From: Paludibaculum fermentans
GTDB lineage: Bacteria > Acidobacteriota > Terriglobia > Bryobacterales > Bryobacteraceae
Direction: 5' to 3'
DNA: 64,000 nt
NCBI RefSeq assembly: GCF_015277775.1
Contig: NZ_CP063849.1
Coordinates: 3,348,001 to 3,412,000 of the forward strand
The position numbers and the translations under genes are program-made. The notes under the pieces were generated by a model. That model was not told the DNA's origin and did no database searches. It was given only the letters and a program-made list of their open reading frames with translations. This document shows positions 26,038 to 34,273 of the stretch, in pieces. Positions within the stretch are counted from its first letter, which is position 1. Each line of letters starts with the position of its first letter.

Positions 26038-27483
26038 CTACACAATGACGTGTTCAATACCGAGGGCTGTGGCGATGCGCGCCAGGGTCTGCGCTCGATG
26101 CCCGATGCCCAATGCAAAGTGATGCGTTGGGCCGGCGGCCACCCAACGCTTGAGAAACGTTCGCACGTCGGGCTCAAAGAACCCGCGCGTATTCGTATTG
26201 CCGGTGGCGGGGATGGGACCGTCCACACTTTGGCCTTCCGCCAGCACAAATTTGAAGCGGCCCTGCGCGGTAAGCCCGATGCTCAGCATCGTGATGGGCC
26301 CGTCCTTGATGCGGAACTCCACGCTGGCGCCATTGCCGGGCTTGCCATGATACTTGGTCAGGCTGCGCAGCACGGGCTTGCCGTCCGCAATGTTGATGTG
26401 GTGCGGGCCGTCGTGGCCCACCAGGACAAAGCCTTCCTTGAAGTCGATGGGATGGAACTCGGCGAAGCTGCCGCCGATGTCGATGCGGTCCATCAGCAGC
26501 ATGGCCAGGCACGTCTTCAGATCGGACTCGCCGCACATCGGGAAGCCGGCAGCCGTCAGCAGCGAGTTGCCGACGATCAGGTTCGTCACAATCGTGCGTA
26601 GTTCGCTGCCGGGCTCACCCTCGTAGTAATAGGCGAGTCCATCGAGTTCGTGGTGCTCGACAAACTTATCCAGGGTGACAGCCACACGCGCGGCCGTGGT
26701 CAGGTGCTCGTCCGACAGGCGGCGTGTCAGCGGATCGGAACCCGGATCCGGCGTATCGAACAGCTCCAGGATCTCCTGCCGTTTCTCATCGATCTCTTCC
26801 CCTGTGACGTCGCGCGACAACCGCAGCAGATCGTCGGCTTCGGTTTGAACAATGTGGCAGCCGAAGGCCGCGGTGAGCGCGGTCTGGTCGGTCTGCATGT
26901 CCAGCATGTGCTCGATGGGATGGCCGAAGTGGCCGATGCGGGCGCGGCGAGCCGAGTTCAGCGCCATGGCAACATCGCACCAGTCGGCGATCTCGGCATC
27001 GGCTTGGGGGTCGTTCTCCAGCGTGCCGAGGATCACCTCCGGGGCGGGCTTGCCCATGCGGATAGCCACGCCGGTAAACTCCGGCACTGAGCAGAAATCG
27101 TCGTTCACCAGTTGCATGTACGTGGTGGCGTTCGCGTAATCCAGTGCCGCCAGCGGCTGCAGCGCCACCAGCACAATGGGCACGTCCAGACTCCGCACGA
27201 TAATGCCGAACGTGGCCGAGGTGGCGTAGGTGACCATGTCGCAGAACACCAGGTCGAGGTCGGCGGCCTTTAGCCGGGCGGCCAGTGCGTAGGCGTCCTG
27301 CGCCTTATCCACTATGCCGAAATTGACGACCTCCACCCGATTGGCCTGGATCTTGCTGTCCAGAATATTCAGCTTGTTGTGCAGCTCATCCAGCAGGCCG
27401 GGAAACTGTTTCCAATAGACATGGTAACCGACTCCGAAGAGGCCGACCCGCGCGGTGCGCGGCTTGCGGCGAGGGACTCTCAT
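26038..27483 (-). CDS. L-fucose/L-arabinose isomerase-like protein
   Basis: 481 residues from ATG 27483, which overlaps the MFS stop (ATGA). The N-terminal Rossmann-like region begins ARVGLFGVGYHVYWKQFPGL, and a middle segment carries 'L-A-Y-Y-Y-E-G-E-P-G' and GFPMCGESDLKTCLAMLLMD. The C-terminal beta-barrel contains FAEFHPIDFKEGFVLVGHDGPHH. The glutamate at CGESD and the later HDGPHH histidines fit the metal-binding aldose-ketose isomerase fold of FucI/AraA. The sequence is a distinct branch, so the actual sugar is not certain. With GH106 and a hexuronate-type MFS in the same operon, a deoxysugar such as L-rhamnose or L-fucose, or a pentose, is likely. Confidence 0.75.
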   Translation of the reverse strand: MRVPRRKPRTARVGLFGVGYHVYWKQFPGLLDELHNKLNILDSKIQANRVEVVNFGIVDKAQDAYALAARLKAADLDLVFCDMVTYATSATFGIIVRSLDVPIVLVALQPLAALDYANATTYMQLVNDDFCSVPEFTGVAIRMGKPAPEVILGTLENDPQADAEIADWCDVAMALNSARRARIGHFGHPIEHMLDMQTDQTALTAAFGCHIVQTEADDLLRLSRDVTGEEIDEKRQEILELFDTPDPGSDPLTRRLSDEHLTTAARVAVTLDKFVEHHELDGLAYYYEGEPGSELRTIVTNLIVGNSLLTAAGFPMCGESDLKTCLAMLLMDRIDIGGSFAEFHPIDFKEGFVLVGHDGPHHINIADGKPVLRSLTKYHGKPGNGASVEFRIKDGPITMLSIGLTAQGRFKFVLAEGQSVDGPIPATGNTNTRGFFEPDVRTFLKRWVAAGPTHHFALGIGHRAQTLARIATALGIEHVIV

Positions 27484-28694
27484 GCGATTTCTCCTAATGC
27501 GGCATGGGGCCGCGGGCGGTGTCCGGAGGCAAGCACGACCCACGCAATGGGGTACAAAATGGCGGACACCAGAAAAACAGGTGCGAACGAGTAGTGGTCG
27601 ATGACGGGACCAGTCACCAGGTTGGAGAGCATGGCGGCGATGCCGCCGCACGTGCCGGTCAACCCGACAGCGGTGCCCACCTCGTGAGGCGCCACTGTGT
27701 CGCCGATCAAGGTAATGAAGTTGGCGATCCACACGCCGTGCGCCATCATCAGCAGTGACATCAACCCGATGGCGATGGGCGCCGTGGGCGCGGACGAGGC
27801 CAGCCAGGAAGCCGGTGTGACCACCGCGGCGATCAGCATCATGGTCATGCGTGCGCGCCGCGGCGCCCACCCGCGCGTCACCATGACGTCGGACACCCGC
27901 CCCGCGGCGATGTTGGTGATGCCCAGTGCGAAGAACGGGATCCAGGTGAGCGAGCCGATTGCGTCCAGCGACAGACCGCGCTCGCGGGACAGATACTGCG
28001 GAATCCAGAACATATAGAAGTAGAAAACAGGGTCGAAGAAGAACCGCGCCAGCAACAGGCGCCGCACTTCGGGCCGGGCCAGCAGTGAACCGAAGCTGAC
28101 CTTCTCCGCCGAGCGTCCCACGGGTCTGGGCAGTTCGACTCCGCGGAACGCGAACAGCCAAGCCGCCAGCCAAAGCAGCCCAATCAGCGCGGTACCGAGG
28201 AAGGCGCCGCGCCAGCCCAGGGAACCCGCAGCCCAGGCTGTCAGAGGCGGGGCGATGACGGCCCCAAACGCGGATCCACCATTCGCAAAGCCCACGGCCA
28301 GGGCGCGCTGCTCCGGTGCGGTCCATTCCACCGCGCCCTTGGTGACGGCGGGGAAGCAGGCTCCCTCGCCGACCCCGAGCAAGAATCGCGATGCGCCCAA
28401 GGTCCAGGCTCCAGTGGCCAGTGAGTGGGCCGCGCTGGCCAACGACCAGAGGCCCACCGACAAGGCGAGCCCCAGCTTCGTGCCCACGCGATCCATCAAT
28501 CGTCCACCCAGCGAGAACATCACCGTGTAGCTGAGCACAAAGGCGAACACCACGCGCGAATACTCCGTATTCGACATGCGGAAATCCGCCATCAGCTTCG
28601 GCGCCAGGACGCTGAGCACCTGGCGATCCAGGAAGCTAAGCGCCGTGGCACAGAACAGGAGCCCGCACAGCAGCCAGGCTCGGGCTGGGGTCAT
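27480..28694 (-). CDS. MFS transporter, ACS/hexuronate (ExuT-like) type
   Basis: 404 residues and twelve membrane segments. The first contains CATALSFLDRQVLSVLAPKL, the anion:cation symporter signature region (LD-RQ), followed by the cytoplasmic G-R-L-M-D-R-V-G-T loop of MFS. Relatives carry hexuronates and other sugar acids by proton symport. It lies 5 bases after the TonB receptor's start-to-stop junction (receptor stop 28700 is upstream of nothing else) and overlaps the isomerase start, so it is the inner-membrane importer of this locus. The imported compound may be a sugar or sugar acid. Confidence 0.82.
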   Translation of the reverse strand: MTPARAWLLCGLLFCATALSFLDRQVLSVLAPKLMADFRMSNTEYSRVVFAFVLSYTVMFSLGGRLMDRVGTKLGLALSVGLWSLASAAHSLATGAWTLGASRFLLGVGEGACFPAVTKGAVEWTAPEQRALAVGFANGGSAFGAVIAPPLTAWAAGSLGWRGAFLGTALIGLLWLAAWLFAFRGVELPRPVGRSAEKVSFGSLLARPEVRRLLLARFFFDPVFYFYMFWIPQYLSRERGLSLDAIGSLTWIPFFALGITNIAAGRVSDVMVTRGWAPRRARMTMMLIAAVVTPASWLASSAPTAPIAIGLMSLLMMAHGVWIANFITLIGDTVAPHEVGTAVGLTGTCGGIAAMLSNLVTGPVIDHYSFAPVFLVSAILYPIAWVVLASGHRPRPHAALGEIA

Positions 28695-28699
28695 GGGTT

Positions 28700-31600
28700 T
28701 CAGAAGTAGAACCTCAGGGCGAACTGCAGGATGCGCGGGCCGCGCGCCGCCGTGAAGGCTCCAAAGTTGGTATTCACCTGGTTGCCGGAAGCGTCGAAAC
28801 GCGCCGTCGTGTCCAGGCCGCTGAATTGCGTGTGGTTGAACAGGTTGTACGCTTCGGCACGGAACTGCAGCTTCATCGACTCCCGGATGGGGAAGTCCTT
28901 GAACAGCGACATGTCGAAGTTGTTCACGCCAGGCCCGCGGATCTGTGTCGTGGCCGAGTTGCCCACCGTGCCGACCGCCGGCCGCGCGAACATCTCCGTC
29001 TTGAAGTTCCGGGCAAAGGTCCGCTCGCCCTTGGGCAGCACCGCGTCGCCCAACACCACAACGCGCGCCCCCTGTGTGGCCGAGCCCGTGATGTCCAGCG
29101 AGTTCGTGGTGGCGTAGCCGATGCCCAGCGGAGATCCGCTGATGAAACTGGTGATGCCCGAGAGTTGCCAGTCTTGCAGCGCATATCTGGCGACGCGCGA
29201 TTGCACGGGCACCTTAGGCAGGTTCCAGACCCAATCCAGCTTGAAGATGTGTGTGCGGTCGAAGCTCGCCAGGCCGTAGTTCCAAACCCGGACCGGCACC
29301 TGGACGCTGACGCCCGTGGTGTCGAAGTCGGCGTAATCCATCGCCTTCGACCACGTCCACGATAGACCGAACTGCACGCTTTGCGTGAAGCGGCGGCGCG
29401 CCGTCACCTGTAGGGAGTGGTAGTTGGACGAACCGGCCGGCTCGCTCAGCAGGACGTCGTTGTAGCCCTTCAATGGCCGCAGGAACGCCGAGGCGAGTGG
29501 CGTGGAGGGATTCGAAGGATCCGCGTTCGCCGCCTGGAAGTTGGCGCCGAGCGGGATGGGATTCAGATTGCGGCGCCAGAGCAGATTGCGCCCCAATGAC
29601 CCGATGTAGCCGACATCGACCACGGTCTTGAAGCCAATGTCCTGCTGCACACTGAAGCTGTAGTTGATCACCTTCGGCAGCTTGTCGGTACGGTCCAACC
29701 CGTTCACGCTCTGCGGGAACGTCGCACCTGACGACGAGAGCAGCGACCCGATCGTCGAATAGTACACGGTTGGATTGCTGACGATCGGCAACTGCGATGA
29801 GAACAGAGTGTAGTTGTCCGACATGTTGGGCCGATTGTAGAACATGCCGATGCCGCCGCGAACCGCGGTCTTTGCATTGCCAAAGACGTCATAGGCGAAG
29901 CCGAGCCGCGGACCCACACGCAGCCCATAGGTATCGATCAGTGAGCGCGGATACCCGCCTTGTCCCGAAACCGCCATCCCGTCCGCCGCGTCGCCGGTGC
30001 CGGGAGCAATCGCTCCGATCAGCGCGGCCGGATAGGTGACGCCCGTTACGGGATGAACACCGGCTCGAACTCCGTTCACCCGCGTGGGCTGGATCAACTG
30101 GACAGCCTTCGCCGGATCATACAGTTCGGAGGAGAAGGACGACAGCTTATCCGTCGACATATAGATAGGCACCAGGTAGTGGAAACGGACGCCCAGTTCC
30201 AGCGTCAGCCGCCGCGTAGCGCGCCACGAATCCTGGGCGAACCACTCCACCGCATGCTGGCGGAAGTGCAGATACACGCGGCTCGACGGCTCTGTATACG
30301 TGCTGAACACACCCAGCGCGGCGTTGGAATACGCATACCCCGTATTCAACGGGTTGTTCGTATCGTTCGCGAAGCTGAACGCCCCGGCGAAGTTGCCGTC
30401 GCCATTCGCGCCCTGGTAGTTCCGCTCAATCATGATGCCGGCCTTCAGTGTATGCGCACCCAGCGTTTTGGTGAGATTATTCGTCAGGTTGAACGCCTGC
30501 AGGTTCTGCTGGAACGGGAAACGGCCTTCCATGAAGAGCGATGCCGCGTTCGTCACGCCCCCAAACGTTGCGTTGGGAATGAAGTTCAGGGGATTGGCCG
30601 AAGGGCTGAACTGCGCCGCGGTATACCCGGCCGCCGCGCGCGTATTCCGCTTCACCTCATCGTCCGTGGCGCTGTTGCCTTCCGGCCTCCGCGTGAAGCC
30701 CAGGCTCATTTCGTTGATCAGCGAGGGGCTGAGGATCCCCGTATAGCGCAGCACGTAGCCCTGTCCGCGCAACTGGTAGGTCTTCACAATCTGCGACCAG
30801 TTCGCGCCCGTGTTCGTCAGCACGCCGTACCCGCCCGTCTGCCGGTCAAGGAACGACGCGAACGTGAACGCCAGCGTATGTTTCGGCGTGAGGTTGTAGT
30901 CCATGCGCAGGTTCTCCATGCGCAGCGGCGTGTCATTCACGCTCTGCTCCACATAGTTATACCGGCCGGCCGAGATCCCGCGATCGTTGAAGTTGGGCAT
31001 CGGAAACACCTTCATCAACGCCAGTCCGCTGGAATCCAGCCGGTTGGCCGGGATCACATTGCCCGGGAACTGCGCCTTGGTGTTCGGATCGATGACGCTG
31101 ATCAGCTTGTTGTTCAGATCCACCGACTGCGAGAAATCGCCAGTCCGCTCCAACGCCGTCGGCACCGTCAACTGCCGTACCGCCTGGCTCACCTTCAGCG
31201 GCCAGAACTCCTGCGACCAGAAGAAGAACAGCTTGTCCTTGTTCTTGTTGAAGCCCCCAGGCAGCACCACCGGGCCGCCGATGTTGTAGTTCCACGTGTT
31301 GTAGCGATACCGCTGCTTGGGCGTGCCCAGACGATTGTTGAAGAAGTTGTTCGCGTTGAACTGCTCGTGCCGCTTGAAGTACGAGCCCAAGCCGTGGAAG
31401 TCCTTCGCGCCAGACTTCGTCACCAGGTTGATCGTCGCGCCGGAGCTCCGCCCATACTCCGCCGGATAGTTCGTCAACAGCACCTTCACCTCGGCGATGG
31501 CATCCTGGCCCAGCGTGACCGACGAGTTGAAGTTGTTCCCCATCGGATTCGTCACCATGCCGTCCATCGTCACCGTATTCGTACTGCGCCGGTTGCCCTG

Positions 31601-32155
31601 CACGTAGATGTCGAAGTTGCGGTCCATACGCTCGGTGTCGCCGATGCTGCCGCCGTCCACCACGCCCGGCATCAGCGAGAGCAGGCTCATGGCGTTGCGG
31701 CTCTTCGTCAGCAGCCCTTCCAGCTGTGAATTGGCGATGACCGACGCACGTTCTGAACTCGCCACCTGCACCGCCACACCCTCCGCGGTCACGGTCACTT
31801 TGTCCGCGATCGCGCCAACCTCCAGCGCGATCCGGCCCACCGGCAGCGTCTCCGCCGCCGACAACATGATCTGCTGCTTCACCAGGCTCTTGAAGCCGGC
31901 CGCCGTCACGGTGAGCGTATATTGTCCAGGCTGCAGGCTGCCAAACGTGAAGTCGCCGCGTTCGTCTGATTTCAGTTGGCGGGCCACGCCGGTCGCGACG
32001 TGCACTACCGATACGTCTGCATCAACGACAGACAAACCACTGGGATCGACTACCGAGCCGACGATGGAGCCAGTGATCGTCTGCGCCATGCACAGGAGGG
32101 CGCTTGCGGCCAGCAGCAGGAGCGCGGCTGCCGGCCGTCTGAGTCGAGAATACAT
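28700..32155 (-). CDS. large TonB-dependent outer-membrane receptor with carboxypeptidase-regulatory-like domain
   Basis: 1151 residues with a signal peptide (RRPAAALLLLAASALLCMAQ). Residues about 25-110 form a carboxypeptidase-regulatory-like beta-sandwich (TITGSIVGSVVDPSGLSVVD ... LQPGQYTLTVTAAGF). A plug domain (about 120-270, with 'V-L-L-T-N-Y-P-A-E-Y-G-R-S-S-G-A') and a long 22-stranded-type barrel follow, ending in a C-terminal aromatic (ILQFALRFYF), the signal for outer-membrane insertion. This architecture is expanded in Acidobacteriota and serves uptake of oligosaccharides and other nutrients. The substrate is inferred from operon partners (rhamnosidase, isomerase, MFS). Confidence 0.9.
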   Translation of the reverse strand: MYSRLRRPAAALLLLAASALLCMAQTITGSIVGSVVDPSGLSVVDADVSVVHVATGVARQLKSDERGDFTFGSLQPGQYTLTVTAAGFKSLVKQQIMLSAAETLPVGRIALEVGAIADKVTVTAEGVAVQVASSERASVIANSQLEGLLTKSRNAMSLLSLMPGVVDGGSIGDTERMDRNFDIYVQGNRRSTNTVTMDGMVTNPMGNNFNSSVTLGQDAIAEVKVLLTNYPAEYGRSSGATINLVTKSGAKDFHGLGSYFKRHEQFNANNFFNNRLGTPKQRYRYNTWNYNIGGPVVLPGGFNKNKDKLFFFWSQEFWPLKVSQAVRQLTVPTALERTGDFSQSVDLNNKLISVIDPNTKAQFPGNVIPANRLDSSGLALMKVFPMPNFNDRGISAGRYNYVEQSVNDTPLRMENLRMDYNLTPKHTLAFTFASFLDRQTGGYGVLTNTGANWSQIVKTYQLRGQGYVLRYTGILSPSLINEMSLGFTRRPEGNSATDDEVKRNTRAAAGYTAAQFSPSANPLNFIPNATFGGVTNAASLFMEGRFPFQQNLQAFNLTNNLTKTLGAHTLKAGIMIERNYQGANGDGNFAGAFSFANDTNNPLNTGYAYSNAALGVFSTYTEPSSRVYLHFRQHAVEWFAQDSWRATRRLTLELGVRFHYLVPIYMSTDKLSSFSSELYDPAKAVQLIQPTRVNGVRAGVHPVTGVTYPAALIGAIAPGTGDAADGMAVSGQGGYPRSLIDTYGLRVGPRLGFAYDVFGNAKTAVRGGIGMFYNRPNMSDNYTLFSSQLPIVSNPTVYYSTIGSLLSSSGATFPQSVNGLDRTDKLPKVINYSFSVQQDIGFKTVVDVGYIGSLGRNLLWRRNLNPIPLGANFQAANADPSNPSTPLASAFLRPLKGYNDVLLSEPAGSSNYHSLQVTARRRFTQSVQFGLSWTWSKAMDYADFDTTGVSVQVPVRVWNYGLASFDRTHIFKLDWVWNLPKVPVQSRVARYALQDWQLSGITSFISGSPLGIGYATTNSLDITGSATQGARVVVLGDAVLPKGERTFARNFKTEMFARPAVGTVGNSATTQIRGPGVNNFDMSLFKDFPIRESMKLQFRAEAYNLFNHTQFSGLDTTARFDASGNQVNTNFGAFTAARGPRILQFALRFYF

Positions 32156-32200
32156 TGCAGTTCCTTTCCAGGGGAGGGTTGGTTTCGGTTTGCGCGGCTG

Positions 32201-33100
32201 TCATTGGCGCGCCGTACCAGTTAACTTGTTCCGGCGCAGAAAGCGCTCAATCGCGCGCTGCACCCGCAGAGTGTCGGCGTCGGTCCACGTGTGCCGTCCG
32301 TGTGCTCCGCCATGGACCGTAATCAGCTCGTTGGACACATGGGAACTACTCAGGGCCTTGTGCAGTTCAACGGACTGTTGATAGGAGATCGTCTTATCCG
32401 CGTCGCCGTGGATGCTGAGGATCGGCGGCAACCCGGGTTTCACCCATGTCATCGGCGACAACTGCCGCGCCAGCGCGTGGATATCCGCTGCGTCGCGCAG
32501 CCACTTGCGGACCGAGGGCAAGCCGCCATCCAGCAGCGTGTTCAGATCGGTGGCGCCGTAATAGTTGATGACCGCCGCCGCACGCGGCTCCGGACCATCT
32601 TTCTCCGGACACTCGATCCCACCCGAACCCATGGCCGTCAGTAACGCCAGGTGCCCGCCCGCCGATCCGCCGCTCACCACGACGCGCTCAGGATCCACGC
32701 CGAACTTCGCGCCGTTCTTCACCACCCAACGGAACGCGCAGCGGCAGTCCTCGACACCCGCCGGAGCCGCCGCCTCACCCGATAACCGGTATTGCACCGC
32801 CACCACCCGCAGCCCCAACTGCAGATACGGCAGGTACCACAGCACATACTGTTCCTTGCTGCCCGTCTCCCAGCCGCCGCCGTGAATGTACAGCACCGTC
32901 GGCCCGGGCTTGTGGTCATAAGGAGTGTAGAAGTCCAACTTCAGCTCCCGGCCGCCTACGCGCCGGTACACCACATCGCGCTGGGCCGTGAACCGCTGGC
33001 CCGCCAGCGACGCCCAATCGCGATCCGACGCCCCCGCTATGGCTAGGGTGCTTGACCCCGCCAACAAGAAGATGTTCAAATATTGAACACTAACGTGCAT
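32201..33100 (-). CDS. alpha/beta-hydrolase, acetyl-esterase type, exported
   Basis: 299 residues from ATG 33100 (GTG 33109 is an alternative). The N-terminus is a likely signal peptide (YLNIFLLAGSSTLAIAGA). Catalytic features are complete: oxyanion HGGGW, nucleophile in G-G-S-A-G-G, acid in ILSIHGDADKTISY, and histidine in HGGAHGRHTW. This is the BD-FAE/HSL-like esterase group, members of which remove acetyl or feruloyl groups from plant polysaccharides. It heads the minus-strand utilisation operon and is divergent from the chimeric regulator; a palindrome overlaps its first codons. Deacetylation of a pectic glycan before rhamnosidase action is a reasonable inference. Confidence 0.8.
   Translation of the reverse strand: MHVSVQYLNIFLLAGSSTLAIAGASDRDWASLAGQRFTAQRDVVYRRVGGRELKLDFYTPYDHKPGPTVLYIHGGGWETGSKEQYVLWYLPYLQLGLRVVAVQYRLSGEAAAPAGVEDCRCAFRWVVKNGAKFGVDPERVVVSGGSAGGHLALLTAMGSGGIECPEKDGPEPRAAAVINYYGATDLNTLLDGGLPSVRKWLRDAADIHALARQLSPMTWVKPGLPPILSIHGDADKTISYQQSVELHKALSSSHVSNELITVHGGAHGRHTWTDADTLRVQRAIERFLRRNKLTGTARQ
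33073..33089. promoter_or_regulatory. 17-base palindrome between divergent esterase and regulator genes (putative operator)
   Basis: TGTTCAA-ATA-TTGAACA is perfectly symmetrical about a 3-base centre. It lies 41 bases before the regulator ATG and within the first codons of the esterase gene, so a bound protein could control both directions. GTTC-N7-GAAC dyads resemble operators of some IclR-family regulators (PcaU/PobR type), which matches the winged-helix of the neighbouring gene. Confidence 0.55.
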
Positions 33101-33129
33101 CTGAAGCACTGTAGTTTTATGGCAGATTC

Positions 33130-34266
33130 ATGAAGATGTCAAGAGAATTGGTGAGCAAAAAAGCAGTGAAGTCCGCCGGGCCGACCATGCTCGACAAAGG
33201 GCTCACCGTTCTTGAGGCTGTCGAGAAGGCCGACCACCCCGTCACCATCCAGGAAATCGCCTCCCTCACTGGCCTGCAGCGCCTGGCCGTCTATCGCCTG
33301 CTCACGACCCTCGAAGAGCGCGGCTACATCCATCGCTCGCAGGACAAACGCTACCGCTCCACCACGCGCCGCCGCCGTTTACTGGTGGGCTACCTGGCTC
33401 CGCTCGAGGGCAACCAGTTCCGTGTCGATGTGAAGGCTTCCATTGAAGGCGCCGCCGCCCGCGCCGGCAGCTACGTCATGCTGCGCCACAACGACGAGGA
33501 AGACAGCGCCACCGCGCTAAGAAACGCCCAGGAGATGGTCGACGCGCGCGTGGATGTCGCGATGCTCTTCCAGCCGGTGGAACGCCTGGGCTACATGGTG
33601 GCCGACCTCTTCTTCGGAGCCGGCATCCCCTTCATCACGGTCGAGCGCCCCATCCAGGGCGGCATCTATTTCGGGGCCAACAACTATCAGGCCGGGAAAC
33701 TCGCCGGCCAGGCCCTGGGCCACTATGCCCGCGAAAAGTGGCGCGGCCGCTTCGACCGCATCGTGCTCGTGGAAGGCCCCAAGACCAAGACCAACGTCCA
33801 GGCCCGCCTGGCCGGAGTTTTAGTGGGACTCCAGGACGTGCTCGGCCCCATCGCCGAATCCTCGGTCATCCACCTGGAAGGCGACGCGCATCAGGACTCC
33901 AGCAAGCACCTGATGGCCAAACTGCTGCGCCAACTCAAGCCCGGCACCCGCCTGCTGGTCTCCGGCTTCAACGACCTCAGCGCCATCGGAGCCATGGAAG
34001 CCGTACGCGAAGCAGCCCGCGACCGCGACGTCGTCATCGTCGGGCATAACGCCGCCCGGGAAGGCCGCGCCGCCATCCGCCGCCGCGGCAACTGCCTGCT
34101 GGCTTCCGTTGCTTTCTTTCCCGAACGCTATGGCGACCGCCTGATCCGCCTCGCCTGTTCGATTGTCGACGGCGAGCAGGTGACGCCGGCCGTCTACACT
34201 GACCACGTCGTCCTGCACGCCGACAATCTCGAGAACTTCTACCCGGCCAACACCGACCTGGGCTGA
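33130..34266 (+). CDS. chimeric transcription regulator: IclR-type wHTH plus LacI/RbsB-type sugar-binding domain
   Basis: 378 residues. The N-terminal ~80 residues are an IclR-like winged helix (LDKGLTVLEAVEKADHPVTI, then SLTGLQRLAVYRLLTTLEERGYI). Instead of the IclR GAF-like effector domain, the rest (about 100-370) is a type-1 periplasmic-binding fold as in LacI and RbsB: ARVDVAMLFQPVERLGYMVA, GIPFITVERPIQGGIYFGANNY, GKLAGQALGHYA, FDRIVLVEG, TRLLVSGFNDLSAIGAMEAV. It is cytoplasmic (no signal peptide). It most likely senses the imported sugar and controls the divergent esterase-TonB-MFS-isomerase-GH106 operon through the palindrome at 33073. It ends 7 bases from the convergent S46 peptidase stop. 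Confidence 0.85.
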   Translation: MKMSRELVSKKAVKSAGPTMLDKGLTVLEAVEKADHPVTIQEIASLTGLQRLAVYRLLTTLEERGYIHRSQDKRYRSTTRRRRLLVGYLAPLEGNQFRVDVKASIEGAAARAGSYVMLRHNDEEDSATALRNAQEMVDARVDVAMLFQPVERLGYMVADLFFGAGIPFITVERPIQGGIYFGANNYQAGKLAGQALGHYAREKWRGRFDRIVLVEGPKTKTNVQARLAGVLVGLQDVLGPIAESSVIHLEGDAHQDSSKHLMAKLLRQLKPGTRLLVSGFNDLSAIGAMEAVREAARDRDVVIVGHNAAREGRAAIRRRGNCLLASVAFFPERYGDRLIRLACSIVDGEQVTPAVYTDHVVLHADNLENFYPANTDLG

Positions 34267-34273
34267 GCCCGGT

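Noticed and set aside
26038-28326. A 762-codon reading of the isomerase gene
   Set aside because: The first 281 codons are antisense-free shadow of the MFS gene in another frame; the conserved isomerase region begins at ATG 27483.
29960-31729. A 589-codon open frame opposite the TonB receptor
   Set aside because: No domain, extremely Arg-rich, and antisense to a receptor with complete plug and barrel features.
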